Positions 43,605 through 52,728 of a DNA stretch of 64,000 nt are shown in pieces. The notes under the pieces are model-generated. The model did no database searches, was not told the DNA's origin, and saw only the letters and a list, made by a program, of their open reading frames with translations. A program made the translations under genes and the position numbers. Position 1 is the stretch's first letter. Each line of letters starts with the position of its first letter. This DNA is from JAFAXA01 sp963777325 (lineage in GTDB: Bacteria; Pseudomonadota; Alphaproteobacteria; Acetobacterales; Acetobacteraceae), in assembly GCA_963777325.1 (NCBI GenBank), contig CAVZQE010000009.1, forward strand, positions 1 to 64,000. The letters run 5' to 3'.

Positions 43605-43694
43605 GGTGGTCTCCTGAGCGCCTTGCCTTGGCGGGGTCCGGCCTGTCTGCGATGATGAGGCTCCGGCCCGGCGCGGCAAAGGTGTCGTCTCCGC

Positions 43695-45086
43695 ATGATC
43701 CAACTCGCACTCCTGCTGGTCGGCGTCCAGGCGGTGCAGCGCCACTGGCTGACGCTCGCGGCCGTGGGCGCGATCTGGGGCGCGCTCGGCCTCGGCATCC
43801 TGATCGATCCGCTGGACGGCGTGCAGAACGTGACCATGCACACGCTCGGCCTGCTTCTGGTCCTGGAGGGGCTGGCGACCCTGCTCACGGGCTTGCTCGC
43901 GCATGCGGCCGGACCGCTGCGGCTGACCCGAGCGTTCGCCTTCATGGCGCCGGGGCTGCTGATCATCGACACGCCGTGGCGCAACGTCGTTCTCATTAGC
44001 GTGCTGTTTGGCCTCGCCCTGCTGATCGACGGCGCGGTTCGGATCGCCTCGACCCTGTTCGTGCGCTTCCCCGGCTGGCAGGCGGCGCTCGGCGCGAGCG
44101 TCGTCGAACTCGTGCTAGCGGTGCTTGCCTTCACCCCCTGGCCGGTCTCCTACGAGGCAACCGTGCCGTTCTGCGTCGGCATCGCCATGCTGCTGTCGAG
44201 CTGGTCCGTGATCCGCTCGGCCCTGCTGCTGCGGACGCTACCCCCGCACGCGCCCATCACCTCGCTGCCGCTGTTCGGGCACCGCCGGGGCTGGCTCCCG
44301 CCTGTCTTCCCGCTGCAAGCCGCCGATGGCTCTCCGGTCGCCGCGGACGGCAACGCGCGACTGATCGTGCATGTCTGGACGCCGCTCGCCTCGCAGGCCG
44401 AGCCACGCCGGCGGCCGGTGCTCGACCGCTACGTCGCATCCGTTGACAAGACCGGCTCCATCGCGACCGGGCACGCGGCTCTGGAGATGCCGCCCGGTCT
44501 CTATATCAGCCATTACCGGGCCGAGGAGCAGGACCGCAGCAGCGCCGAGTTCCGGCGGGCCCTGCACGCCGGCCGGCAGAACGACGTGGCGGGTCGCTTC
44601 CTGCCGTCGTATCGCGGGGAAGTCGAGGAATGGTGCCCGTCCACCGTGCAGGTGGTGTTCAGGCAGTTCAGCCCGGACCGCCTACGCCGGTTCTGGGTCG
44701 CGTACCGGCGGGACTCGACCTACAACCTGACCAATCGCAACTGCTCGGTCGTGGTCGCGCTGGCGCTCGAAGCGGCGCTCGAAGGCATTCTCAGCCGGGA
44801 CCGGGATTTCCCGCCCATCCTGCGGCTTGTCTTGCATCCGGAACTCTATCTCGCGACGATATTGCGCCGCCGGGCCAATACCATGACCTGGACCCCTGGC
44901 CTCGTGCTCGACTACGCCCGGGCGCTGCAACAGGTGACCGAGCCGGAACAATCCTCGTGGATCGCGGCTCTCGGGCACTCGGTGACCGCCTACCGGAAGG
45001 CAAGGCGGCGCAATCAGATGCGTCCGTCCTCCAACGCCGCGTTGCCTGCCCACGCGGCTTCGGGGCGCCCGCAGGACGCACGATGA
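43695..45086 (+). CDS. DUF308/HdeD-like membrane domain fused to a permuted papain-like domain
   Basis: 463 residues. The first 180 form about six helices with HdeD/DUF308 character (LTLAAVGAIWGALGLGILID, LLLVLEGLATLLTGLLAH, VVLISVLFGLALLIDGAVR). The remainder is soluble: ARLIVHVWTPLASQ, TGSIATGHAALEMPPGLYIS with His260, FSPDRLRRFWVAYRRDSTYN and LTNRNCSVVVALALEAAL with Cys350. A His before the Cys in NCS resembles circularly permuted papain-like (DUF4105/LRAT-like) folds, so a membrane-tethered peptidase or acyltransferase is inferred. Start ATG is divergent from the SDR gene by 90 bp. Confidence 0.65.
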   Translation: MIQLALLLVGVQAVQRHWLTLAAVGAIWGALGLGILIDPLDGVQNVTMHTLGLLLVLEGLATLLTGLLAHAAGPLRLTRAFAFMAPGLLIIDTPWRNVVLISVLFGLALLIDGAVRIASTLFVRFPGWQAALGASVVELVLAVLAFTPWPVSYEATVPFCVGIAMLLSSWSVIRSALLLRTLPPHAPITSLPLFGHRRGWLPPVFPLQAADGSPVAADGNARLIVHVWTPLASQAEPRRRPVLDRYVASVDKTGSIATGHAALEMPPGLYISHYRAEEQDRSSAEFRRALHAGRQNDVAGRFLPSYRGEVEEWCPSTVQVVFRQFSPDRLRRFWVAYRRDSTYNLTNRNCSVVVALALEAALEGILSRDRDFPPILRLVLHPELYLATILRRRANTMTWTPGLVLDYARALQQVTEPEQSSWIAALGHSVTAYRKARRRNQMRPSSNAALPAHAASGRPQDAR

Positions 45087-45146
45087 GGTCTTTCCTTAAG
45101 CGCCGTCTGTCGCATTGTTCGCTCCAGGAACTGAGGACGACATCGG

Positions 45147-46301
45147 ATGAGCGGACAACAATCCACCCCCAAGCCGAAGAAGTCGGTCGCGCTGTCGGGC
45201 GTAACGGCCGGCAGCACCGCGCTCTGCACGGTGGGGCGCACCGGCAACGACCTGCACTATCGCGGCTACGACATTCTCGATCTGGCGGAACGCTCGGAGT
45301 TCGAGGAGATCGCCTGTCTCCTCGTGCATGGACGGCTGCCGAACGAGGCCGAGCTCGCTGCCTACAAGACGAAGCTGCGGGCGCTCCGGGGCATTCCCGC
45401 TCCCGTCCGGCTGGTGCTGGAGGCCCTGCCCGCGGCGACCCACCCCATGGACGTGATGCGCACCGGGGTTTCGGCGCTGGGCTGCGTCCTGCCCGAGAAG
45501 GACGACCACAACCCAGCCGGGGCGCGCGACATCGCCGACCGGCTGATGGCGAGCCTCGGCTCCATGCTGCTCTACTGGTATCATTATTCGCATAACGGCC
45601 GCCGGATCGAGGTCGCGACCGACGACGACAGCATTGGCGGACATTTCCTGCATTTGCTGCACCGCAAGAGGCCGCCCGAGAGCTGGGTGCGCGCCATGCA
45701 CACCTCGCTGATCCTCTACGCCGAGCACGAGTTCAACGCCTCGACCTTCGCCTGCCGGGTCATCGCCGGAACGGGATCGGACATGTATTCGGCGATCACC
45801 GGCGGCATCGGCGCGCTGCGCGGGCCGAAGCACGGCGGCGCCAACGAGGTCGCGTTCGACATCCAGGGCCGCTACGCGAACCCGGACGAGGCGGAGGCGG
45901 ACATCCGCCGCCGCGTCGCCGAAAAAGAGGTGGTGATCGGCTTCGGCCACCCGGTCTATACGATCGCCGACCCGCGCAACGGCGTCATCAAGGAGATGGC
46001 GCGCCGGCTCTCGGAGGAGGCCGGCGCGATGCGCCTGTTCGACATCGCCGACCGCATCGAAGGCGTCATGGCCGAGACCAAGCGCATGTTCGCCAATCTC
46101 GACTGGTTCAGCGCCGTCTCCTATCACCTGATGGGCGTGCCGACGGCGATGTTCACGCCGCTGTTCGTGATCGCCCGCACGTCGGGCTGGAGCGCGCACG
46201 TGATCGAGCAGCGGGCCGACGGCAAGATCATCCGCCCGACGGCGCATTACACCGGGCCGGAGAACCTACGCTTCATTCCGATCGGGGAGCGCGGCGCATG
46301 A
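45147..46301 (+). CDS. prpC: 2-methylcitrate synthase
   Basis: 384 residues. Citrate-synthase-family motifs: VGRTGNDLHYRGYDILDLAE, ATHPMDVMRTGVSALG, LILYAEHEFNASTFACRVIA, GALRGPKHGGANEVAFDI (substrate His), VVIGFGHPVYTIADPR (second His) and NLDWFSAVSYHLMG (catalytic Asp). The short, DHE-type sequence and the prpB gene overlapping downstream indicate methylcitrate rather than citrate synthase. It condenses propionyl-CoA with oxaloacetate. prpD is not in the window. Confidence 0.9.
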   Translation: MSGQQSTPKPKKSVALSGVTAGSTALCTVGRTGNDLHYRGYDILDLAERSEFEEIACLLVHGRLPNEAELAAYKTKLRALRGIPAPVRLVLEALPAATHPMDVMRTGVSALGCVLPEKDDHNPAGARDIADRLMASLGSMLLYWYHYSHNGRRIEVATDDDSIGGHFLHLLHRKRPPESWVRAMHTSLILYAEHEFNASTFACRVIAGTGSDMYSAITGGIGALRGPKHGGANEVAFDIQGRYANPDEAEADIRRRVAEKEVVIGFGHPVYTIADPRNGVIKEMARRLSEEAGAMRLFDIADRIEGVMAETKRMFANLDWFSAVSYHLMGVPTAMFTPLFVIARTSGWSAHVIEQRADGKIIRPTAHYTGPENLRFIPIGERGA

Positions 46302-47230
46302 CCTACCTCGTCGCCTCCGATCGGAATGACATCCCGGCGGGCGCGCGCTTTCGCTCGCTGCTCGCCCGGCCGTCCATCCTGCAGATGCCGGGCACCCATA
46401 ACGGCCAGGCGGCGCTGCAGGCCCGCGCCGCTGGCTTCGAGGCGGCGTATCTCTCGGGCGCGGCCATGACCGCCAGCATGGGCCTGCCCGACCTCGGCAT
46501 CATCACCGTGGACGAGGTGTGCTTCTTCATCCGACAGGTGAGCCGCGCCTCCGGCCTGCCCGTGCTGGTCGATGGCGACACGGGATACGGGGAGGCGCTG
46601 AACGTCATGCACATGGTCCGCGCCTTCGAGGATGCCGGGGCCGCGGCGGTGCATATCGAGGACCAGTTGCTGCCCAAGAAATGCGGGCATCTGAACGACA
46701 AGAGGCTCGCCGATCCGCAGGACATGGCGGCGAAGGTCGCGGCGGCGCTCAAGGCCCGGCGGCATCTCGTCGTGGTGGCGCGCACGGACGCGGCGGCGAG
46801 CGAGGGGCTGGAGGGGGCGGTCGCGCGCGCCCGGCTGTACGTGCAGGCGGGGGCCGACGCGATCTTTCCCGAGGCGCTCAACACCGCCGAAATGTTCAGC
46901 GCGTTCGCGGACAGGATGCCCGGCGTGCCGCTGCTCGCCAACATGACCGAGTTCGGCCGAACGCCGTTCTTCACCGCCGCCGAGTTCGAGGCGATGGGCT
47001 ATCGCATGGTGATCTGGCCGGTCAGTTCGCTGCGCGTCGCGAACAAGGCCCAGGAGGAACTGTACGCCGCCATCCGCCGCGACGGCGGCACCCAGACCAT
47101 GGTCGAGCGGATGCAGACCCGCGCCGAGCTCTACGCGACCCTCGGGTACCAGGACTACGAGGCGCTGGACCGCTCCATCGTCGCGACCGTCATTCCCGAG
47201 GGGATGCCGCAGCGCTCACCTCCCTCTTGA
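46298..47230 (+). CDS. prpB: Methylisocitrate lyase
   Basis: 310 residues, (beta/alpha)8 ICL/PEPM superfamily. AAYLSGAAMTASMGLPDLG, VLVDGDTGYGEALNVMHMV (metal-binding Asp residues), the signature LLPKKCGHLNDKRL with Cys129 in the KKCGH loop, VVVARTDAAASEGLEGA and LLANMTEFGRTPFFTAAEF. It cleaves 2-methylisocitrate to pyruvate and succinate. The ATG overlaps the prpC stop by 4 bp. Confidence 0.92.
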   Translation: MTYLVASDRNDIPAGARFRSLLARPSILQMPGTHNGQAALQARAAGFEAAYLSGAAMTASMGLPDLGIITVDEVCFFIRQVSRASGLPVLVDGDTGYGEALNVMHMVRAFEDAGAAAVHIEDQLLPKKCGHLNDKRLADPQDMAAKVAAALKARRHLVVVARTDAAASEGLEGAVARARLYVQAGADAIFPEALNTAEMFSAFADRMPGVPLLANMTEFGRTPFFTAAEFEAMGYRMVIWPVSSLRVANKAQEELYAAIRRDGGTQTMVERMQTRAELYATLGYQDYEALDRSIVATVIPEGMPQRSPPS

Positions 47231-47293
47231 TTCCCTTCCCACCCGCCGAATAGCCCCCATCTCGCCCCAGGGACAGCAGGAGACGAGGCGCGG

Positions 47294-47761
47294 GTGCGAC
47301 TCTTGAGCGATGGAACGAAGCGCGGCGGCACCGTCGCGTTCGCTCTCCTGCTGACCCTGAGCGGAGGCGAGGCGGCGCATGCCGCCGATCTGGTGGTCCA
47401 GGTAACGGGGGTTCGATCGGATCTGGGGTCGATCCGCATCTGCCTCGTTCCGGAAAACGCGAGAGCCGATTTCCCGGGCTGCCATCATGCAGCGCCCGAT
47501 CGGCGGGCCGTCGTGCCGGCCCATCCAGGCACGGTCGATGCCACGTTCCACAATGTCGCGGCCGGAACCTGGGCCGTGTCCGCCTTCCACGACGCAGACG
47601 GAGATGGAGTCCTGAAGACGAACATGGTCGGCATACCGCGCGAGGGGGTCGGAGCCTCCCGCGATCCACGCAACCTGTTCGGGCCGCCCCGGTTCGACGC
47701 GGCTTCTTTCCGCGTCGGGGCTGAGGGCGGGACCATCAGCTTCGCGTTGGTCTACCCGTGA
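47294..47761 (+). CDS. DUF2141 secreted protein of the carotenoid operon
   Basis: 155 residues from a GTG. Signal sequence (TVAFALLLTLSGGEAAHA), then a DUF2141 domain: VVQVTGVRSDLGSIRICLVP, GTWAVSAFHDADGDGVLKTN (EF-hand-like acidic loop), MVGIPREGVGAS and NLFGPPRFDAASF. Such proteins are often found beside C30 carotenoid genes, though no activity is known. The stop overlaps the GTG of the first desaturase gene by 4 bp, so it heads a translationally coupled operon. Confidence 0.82.
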   Translation: MRLLSDGTKRGGTVAFALLLTLSGGEAAHAADLVVQVTGVRSDLGSIRICLVPENARADFPGCHHAAPDRRAVVPAHPGTVDATFHNVAAGTWAVSAFHDADGDGVLKTNMVGIPREGVGASRDPRNLFGPPRFDAASFRVGAEGGTISFALVYP

Positions 47762-49296
47762 GGCCCCGCATCGCCATCGTTGGCGGCGGACCGGGCGGTC
47801 TCGCCGCCGCCCTGCTGCTGGCCCGGCACGACGCCGAAATCACGCTGTACGAGCGCGGGACAACGCTCGGGGGGCGCTCGGCGCTGATCCGGGAGGGCGG
47901 GTTCACGTTCGACACCGGCCCGACCTTCTTCCTCTACCCCCGGATATTGCAGGAGATCGTCGCCTCCTGCGGCTACGACCTGCGCCGCGAAGTGGAGCTG
48001 ATCCAGCTCGATCCGTTCTACCGCCTGCAATTCGAAGCCGGGCAGACCATCGACGCGACGGCGAACATACCAGCCCTGCAGGCACAAATCGCCGCGTTCG
48101 ATCCGGGGGACGCCGCCAACCTGCCCGCGTTCATGGAGGAGAATAGGCGCAAGCTCGCGCTGTTCCGACCGGTGCTGGAGCGGGGGTTCGACCGGGCGCG
48201 CGACCTGCTCTCGCCCGACATGCTGCGGGCGCTGCCCCTGCTGCACCCGTTGCGGTCGGTGGACGCCGACCTGCGCCGCTTCTTCCGGAGCCCGCTCGTC
48301 CGGCTCGCCTTCTCCTTTCAGTGCAAATATCTCGGCATGTCGCCGTTCCAGTGCCCGAGTCTGTTCACGATCCTGTCGTTCCTGGAATACGAGCACGGCG
48401 TCTTCCATCCGCGCGGCGGCTGCGGCGCGGTGATGGAGGCGCTCGGCCGCATCGCCCGGCGCATGGGCGTCGATATCCGGCTCGGCCACGCCGTGGAGCG
48501 GATCGAGCTGAACGGGCGACGCGCGACGGGCGTGCAGGTGGGCGGCGAATCCTTCCCGGCCGATGCCGTGCTGGTGAACGCCGATTTCGGCCATGCCATG
48601 CAGACGCTCGTCCCGGACAAGGCCCGACGCCGCTGGACCGACAAGAAGCTGGCGCGCAAAAAGTATTCCTGCTCGACCTTCATGCTTTATCTCGGGCTGG
48701 AAGGAAGCGTGGACGAGCTGCAGCACCACACGATCTATCTCGCCGAGGATTTCATCGGCAATCTGCGCGATCTCGAGGAAGGCCGCCGCCTGACAGAGAA
48801 TCCGTCCATCTACGTGCAGAATGCCTGCCGCACCGACCCGAGCCTCGCGCCGGAGGGGTGCAGCACGCTCTACGTTCTGGTGCCCGTGCCGCATCGGAGC
48901 GAGCACATCGACTGGGACGACACGCGATCCGCCCGCGCCCGCGCGCTCCAGCAGCTCACGCGGCTAGGCGTGCGCGACATCGATCGGCGCATTCGCGTGG
49001 AACGAATGACGACGCCGCGCGATTGGGAAGAGCGAGGCATCTATCGCGGGGCGACGTTCAACCTGCGCCACTCCTTCACGCAAATGCTGCACCTCCGCCC
49101 GCACAACCGTTTCGAGGATCTGGAGCGCGTCTATCTCGTCGGCGGCGGCACGCATCCCGGCAGCGGGCTGCCGGTGATTTTCGAATCGGCCCGCATTTCG
49201 GCGCGCGCGCTCTGCGAGGATCTCGATCTGCGCCACCGTGTGCCGTCGGGCGTCGAGGGGCCGGAATTGCCAGCCGAATTCATGGAGACTGTCTGA
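47758..49296 (+). CDS. CrtI/CrtN-family carotenoid desaturase or oxidase
   Basis: 512 residues. FAD motif RIAIVGGGPGGLAAALLLAR, LGGRSALIREGGFTFDTGPT, GVFHPRGGCGAVMEALGRIA, KKYSCSTFMLYLGLEGSVDE and the C-terminal VYLVGGGTHPGSGLPVIFES. This is the phytoene/diapophytoene desaturase family. With a second paralogue, an acyltransferase, a GT2 and an aldehyde dehydrogenase following, it best fits a C30 (diapo) carotenoid pathway. Which of the two paralogues desaturates and which oxidises the end group cannot be decided from sequence. Confidence 0.85.
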   Translation: MRPRIAIVGGGPGGLAAALLLARHDAEITLYERGTTLGGRSALIREGGFTFDTGPTFFLYPRILQEIVASCGYDLRREVELIQLDPFYRLQFEAGQTIDATANIPALQAQIAAFDPGDAANLPAFMEENRRKLALFRPVLERGFDRARDLLSPDMLRALPLLHPLRSVDADLRRFFRSPLVRLAFSFQCKYLGMSPFQCPSLFTILSFLEYEHGVFHPRGGCGAVMEALGRIARRMGVDIRLGHAVERIELNGRRATGVQVGGESFPADAVLVNADFGHAMQTLVPDKARRRWTDKKLARKKYSCSTFMLYLGLEGSVDELQHHTIYLAEDFIGNLRDLEEGRRLTENPSIYVQNACRTDPSLAPEGCSTLYVLVPVPHRSEHIDWDDTRSARARALQQLTRLGVRDIDRRIRVERMTTPRDWEERGIYRGATFNLRHSFTQMLHLRPHNRFEDLERVYLVGGGTHPGSGLPVIFESARISARALCEDLDLRHRVPSGVEGPELPAEFMETV

Positions 49297-50825
49297 TGGC
49301 TCGCGCGCCTGAACACGTCGCCGTCATTGGCAGCGGGCTCGCGGGGCTCGCGGCGTCCGTCGTGCTCGCCGCGCGCGGCCACCCCGCCGTCGTGTACGAA
49401 AAAAATCCGTGGCTCGGCGGCAAGGCGGCCGTGCTGGAGGAGAGCGGGTTCCGCTTCGACATGGGGCCGACGATTCTTACCCTGCCATCCGTTCTGCGCC
49501 GGATCTTCGCCGAGGCCGGGCGCGACATGGACCAGGATCTGCCGATGACGCGGCTCGATCCGCAATGGCGCTGCCTGTTCGACGATGGCAACGTGCTCGA
49601 TCTGCGCGAGGACGTCGGCGAAATGTCCGCCGAGCTGGACGCGTTCGCGGGCGGCAGGAACAGCCAGGGCTACCGCGATTTCCTCGCCGTCTCCAAGCGC
49701 CTGCACGAAATCAGCGACGGGTTCTTCTTCTGGAAGCCGGTCGATGGCCTGCGCGACACGATCGACATGCGGCGCAACATGAACCCCGACACTCTGGCGC
49801 AGGTGCTGGCGTTGCGCATGGGCGCGACGGTCGCCGGGATGATCCGCCGCCGGGTTCCGGACGCGCGCGTCGCGCAGATGCTCGACCATTTCACGCAGTA
49901 TGTCGGCTCGTCGCCCTTCGCGTCGCCCGCCGTGCTCTGCTCGATCGCGCATATGCAGACGCACGAGGGCATCTGGTATCCGCGGGGCGGCACCCGCGCC
50001 GTCGCCGAGGCGCTGGTCTCGCTCGGCGCCTCGCTCGGCGTGCGACACGAGACGGGCGTCGGCATCGCCCGCATCCTGTCCTCCGGCGGCCGGGTCCGCG
50101 CCATACGGACGGAGGCGGGAGAGGATATCCCGGTCGCGTCCGTCGTCTCCAACATGGACAGCGTCCGTACGTATCGGGAGCTGGTCGGCGAGGCGCCCGG
50201 GCAGCGTTTTGCGCGCGAACGCAAGCGCGAGCCGGCCTGCTCCGGCGTCGTGCTGTATCTCGGCCTCGACCGCGCCTACGAGCATCTCGCGCACCACAAT
50301 TTCGTCTTTTCGCGCAATCCGAAGCGGGAGTTCGACGACATATACGGGCGCGGCGAGCCGGCCGGCGATCCCACCGCCTACATCGCCGCGCCCGCGCGCA
50401 CCGATCCGAGCGTCGCGCCCGCCGGCGGAGAAGCGCTGTACGTGCTTGTCCATACGCCTTACCTGCGACCGCACCACGACTGGTCGAAGATGCTGCCCGC
50501 GTATCGGCAAACGATCCTCGACAAGCTCAAGCGCACGGGACAAATGCCCGATCTCGAGAGCCGCATCGTGTTCGAACGCGTGCTGACGCCGCAGGACATC
50601 CACGACCGCTACCGGGTGCTGAACGGCGCGATCTACGGCCTCGCGAGCCATGGCCGGTTCCTCGGCGCGTTCAAGCCCGGCAACGCCAGCCGCCATCTCG
50701 CGGGATTGTATCTCGCCGGGGGCGCGGCCCATCCGGGGCCGGGCATGCCGATGGTGCTGATGTCCGGCTGGATCGCGGCCGACGCGCTCGACCGTGCCGG
50801 AGCCGCCGCGCCCCGCGCCGCATGA
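49296..50825 (+). CDS. CrtI/CrtN-family carotenoid desaturase or terminal oxidase (second paralogue)
   Basis: 509 residues. Start ATG shares a base with the preceding stop (TGATG). FAD motif HVAVIGSGLAGLAASVVLAA, WLGGKAAVLEESGFRFDMGP, GIWYPRGGTRAVAEALVSLG, SGVVLYLGLDRAYEHLAHHN and GLYLAGGAAHPGPGMPMVLM. Closely resembles diapophytoene dehydrogenases (CrtN) with the conserved C-terminal FAD segment GGAAHPGPGMPMV. In C30 pathways one paralogue makes 4,4'-diaponeurosporene and the other oxidises a terminal methyl. Confidence 0.85.
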   Translation: MARAPEHVAVIGSGLAGLAASVVLAARGHPAVVYEKNPWLGGKAAVLEESGFRFDMGPTILTLPSVLRRIFAEAGRDMDQDLPMTRLDPQWRCLFDDGNVLDLREDVGEMSAELDAFAGGRNSQGYRDFLAVSKRLHEISDGFFFWKPVDGLRDTIDMRRNMNPDTLAQVLALRMGATVAGMIRRRVPDARVAQMLDHFTQYVGSSPFASPAVLCSIAHMQTHEGIWYPRGGTRAVAEALVSLGASLGVRHETGVGIARILSSGGRVRAIRTEAGEDIPVASVVSNMDSVRTYRELVGEAPGQRFARERKREPACSGVVLYLGLDRAYEHLAHHNFVFSRNPKREFDDIYGRGEPAGDPTAYIAAPARTDPSVAPAGGEALYVLVHTPYLRPHHDWSKMLPAYRQTILDKLKRTGQMPDLESRIVFERVLTPQDIHDRYRVLNGAIYGLASHGRFLGAFKPGNASRHLAGLYLAGGAAHPGPGMPMVLMSGWIAADALDRAGAAAPRAA

Positions 50826-51607
50826 GCGAGGCCGACCGGGTCATCGCCGCCCGTTCGGCGTTCGTGTTCGGCCTCGCCGGGCGCTACGCAAGCCGCTACG
50901 CCGGGCGGCACTTCCACGCCGTCCGTCTGGCGAAGGGCACGCGGCCGGATCTCGGCGGCGCGGGTCCGGTGATCGTCTGCACCACGCACCCGTCCTGGTG
51001 GGATCCGCTCATCATCGTGTTGCTCGGCCATGCCCTGTTCCCCGACCGGCGGGGCTTCGGCCCGATGGAGCAGGCGGCGCTCGGCCGCTACGGCTTCATG
51101 CACAAAATCGGCGTGTTCGGCATCGAGCCGGAGCAGGCGAGCGGCGCGCGGAGGTTTCTCTCGGTCGCGCAAGGCATTCTCGCGGCGCCCGACGCGATGC
51201 TCTGGGTGACGGCGCAGGGGCGGTTCACGGACCCGCGCGTCCGTCCGATCCGGCTCCGTCCCGGCGTTGCGCACCTGGCGCGGCGGGACGGCCCCGGCGT
51301 CGTGCTGCCGCTGGCGCTGGAATACCCGTTCTGGAACGAGCGGACCCCGGAAGCCCTCGTCCGGTTCGGCCCGAAGCTGCCGTGCGACGCCGGGACCAGC
51401 CCCGCCGCCTGGAACGCGCATCTTGCCGACGCGCTGCAGCTGACGGCCGACCGGCTCGCCGACGATGCCTGCTCCCGCGACCCGGCGCGGTTCGAGACGC
51501 TGGTTCGCGGCCGCGCGGGGATCGGCGGGGTGTATGACGCGTGGCGGCGGGCGAAGGCCTGGGCCGGCGGCCGCAAGCCCGCGCTGGCGCACGAGGAGAC
51601 GCCATGA
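50822..51607 (+). CDS. Lysophospholipid acyltransferase-like protein (carotenoid glycoside acyltransferase candidate)
   Basis: 261 residues. PlsC-type motif VIVCTTHPSWWDPLIIVLLG (HxxxxD as HPSWWD), FMHKIGVFGIEPEQASGARR, LWVTAQGRFTDPRVRPI and VVLPLALEYPFWNE. The order CrtN-CrtN-acyltransferase-GT2-AldH suggests it acylates a glycosylated carotenoic acid, as in staphyloxanthin-type pathways. A general glycerolipid acyltransferase role cannot be excluded. Overlaps both neighbours by 4 bp. Confidence 0.78.
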   Translation: MSEADRVIAARSAFVFGLAGRYASRYAGRHFHAVRLAKGTRPDLGGAGPVIVCTTHPSWWDPLIIVLLGHALFPDRRGFGPMEQAALGRYGFMHKIGVFGIEPEQASGARRFLSVAQGILAAPDAMLWVTAQGRFTDPRVRPIRLRPGVAHLARRDGPGVVLPLALEYPFWNERTPEALVRFGPKLPCDAGTSPAAWNAHLADALQLTADRLADDACSRDPARFETLVRGRAGIGGVYDAWRRAKAWAGGRKPALAHEETP

Positions 51608-52728
51608 CCGCATTGACCGCGCTCGCGACCGCCGCAACGGCGCTCGCCCTTCTGCCCGCGCTGATGATGCTCACCAACCTCCTGCTGTTCCGCCGTCCGG
51701 GCCCGCCCGAGACCGCGCGCGCGGTGAGCGTGATCATTCCCGTGCGGAACGAGGAGGCGGCGATCGGCCGGTGCCTCGGGGCCATCCAGCGATCCACGAG
51801 CGAAGCGCTCGATATCATCGTCGTCGACGACGGCTCGACCGACGCCACGGCCGGGATCGCGCGATCCCTAGCCGCCGGAGATCCGCGCATCCGGCTGCTG
51901 CGCGCGCCGGATTTGCCGGCCGGTTGGAGCGGCAAGATGCATGCGTGCCATTTCGGCGCGACCCGAGCGCGGCACGGGCTGCTCGCCTTCATCGACACGG
52001 ACGTGCTGCTCGCCCCCGATGCCCTGGCCCGCCTCGCGGGCTATCAGGCCACGCACGGCGTGCCGCTCGTCTCCGGCTTCCCGCAAGAGCGCGCGGCGAC
52101 AACCGGCGAGCGTCTGCTCGTGCCACTCATCCATGTGCTGCTGCTCGGCTATCTGCCGCTGGCCGGCATGCGCCTGTCGCGTGCTCCGGCTTTCGGCGCG
52201 GGCTGCGGGCAGCTGATGCTGGCCGAGGCGGACGCGTACGGCGCGATTGGCGGTCACGCGGCGATCCGCTCCACGTGGCATGATGGGCTGGAGCTTCCGC
52301 GTGCATTCCGCAGGCGAGGGCTGCCGACCGACATCGTGGAGGCGAGCCGGATCGCGTCTTGCCGCATGTATCGCGGCTTTGGCGAGACGTGGCGCGGCTT
52401 CTCCAAGAACGCGACCGAGGGCATGGCGACGCCGGTCGGGCTGCCGATCTGGACCGCGCTGCTGCTCGGCGGGTTCGTGCTGCCGCTCCCGGTGTTCCTG
52501 CTCTGCCTCGCTTTCGCCCACCCCGCAGCGGCCGGTCTCGGGGCCGCGATCCTGCTGCTGATTGCGGCCCGGCTGCTGGTCGCCTGGCGCTGCGGGCAGG
52601 ATATGCGCGCGGTACTGCTGACGGCGCCGGGCATGGCCGCGCTGCTCGCGCTGCTCTGGGTCGCGCTCTCGCGGCGCATGCAGGGCGCCAAGCAGGCGTG
52701 GCGCGGACGCCTGCAAGCGATGCCGTGA
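51604..52728 (+). CDS. Family 2 glycosyltransferase of the carotenoid operon
   Basis: 374 residues. N-terminal helix (ATAATALALLPALMMLTNLL), then a GT-A fold: AVSVIIPVRNEEAAIGRCLG, DIIVVDDGSTDATAGIAR, LLAFIDTDVLLAPDALARL (DxD) and GAGCGQLMLAEADAYGAIGG. C-terminal helices WTALLLGGFVLPLPVFLLCL and ILLLIAARLLVAWR anchor it. Similar to CrtQ-type and hopanoid-associated glucosyltransferases. It likely adds a sugar to the carotenoic acid at the inner membrane. Confidence 0.82.
   Translation: MTALTALATAATALALLPALMMLTNLLLFRRPGPPETARAVSVIIPVRNEEAAIGRCLGAIQRSTSEALDIIVVDDGSTDATAGIARSLAAGDPRIRLLRAPDLPAGWSGKMHACHFGATRARHGLLAFIDTDVLLAPDALARLAGYQATHGVPLVSGFPQERAATTGERLLVPLIHVLLLGYLPLAGMRLSRAPAFGAGCGQLMLAEADAYGAIGGHAAIRSTWHDGLELPRAFRRRGLPTDIVEASRIASCRMYRGFGETWRGFSKNATEGMATPVGLPIWTALLLGGFVLPLPVFLLCLAFAHPAAAGLGAAILLLIAARLLVAWRCGQDMRAVLLTAPGMAALLALLWVALSRRMQGAKQAWRGRLQAMP

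Noticed and set aside
48321..49295. Extension of the second CrtN-like ORF upstream to 48321
   Set aside because: The upstream part is an out-of-frame reading of the first CrtN-like gene. The real start is the ATG at 49296 overlapping its stop.
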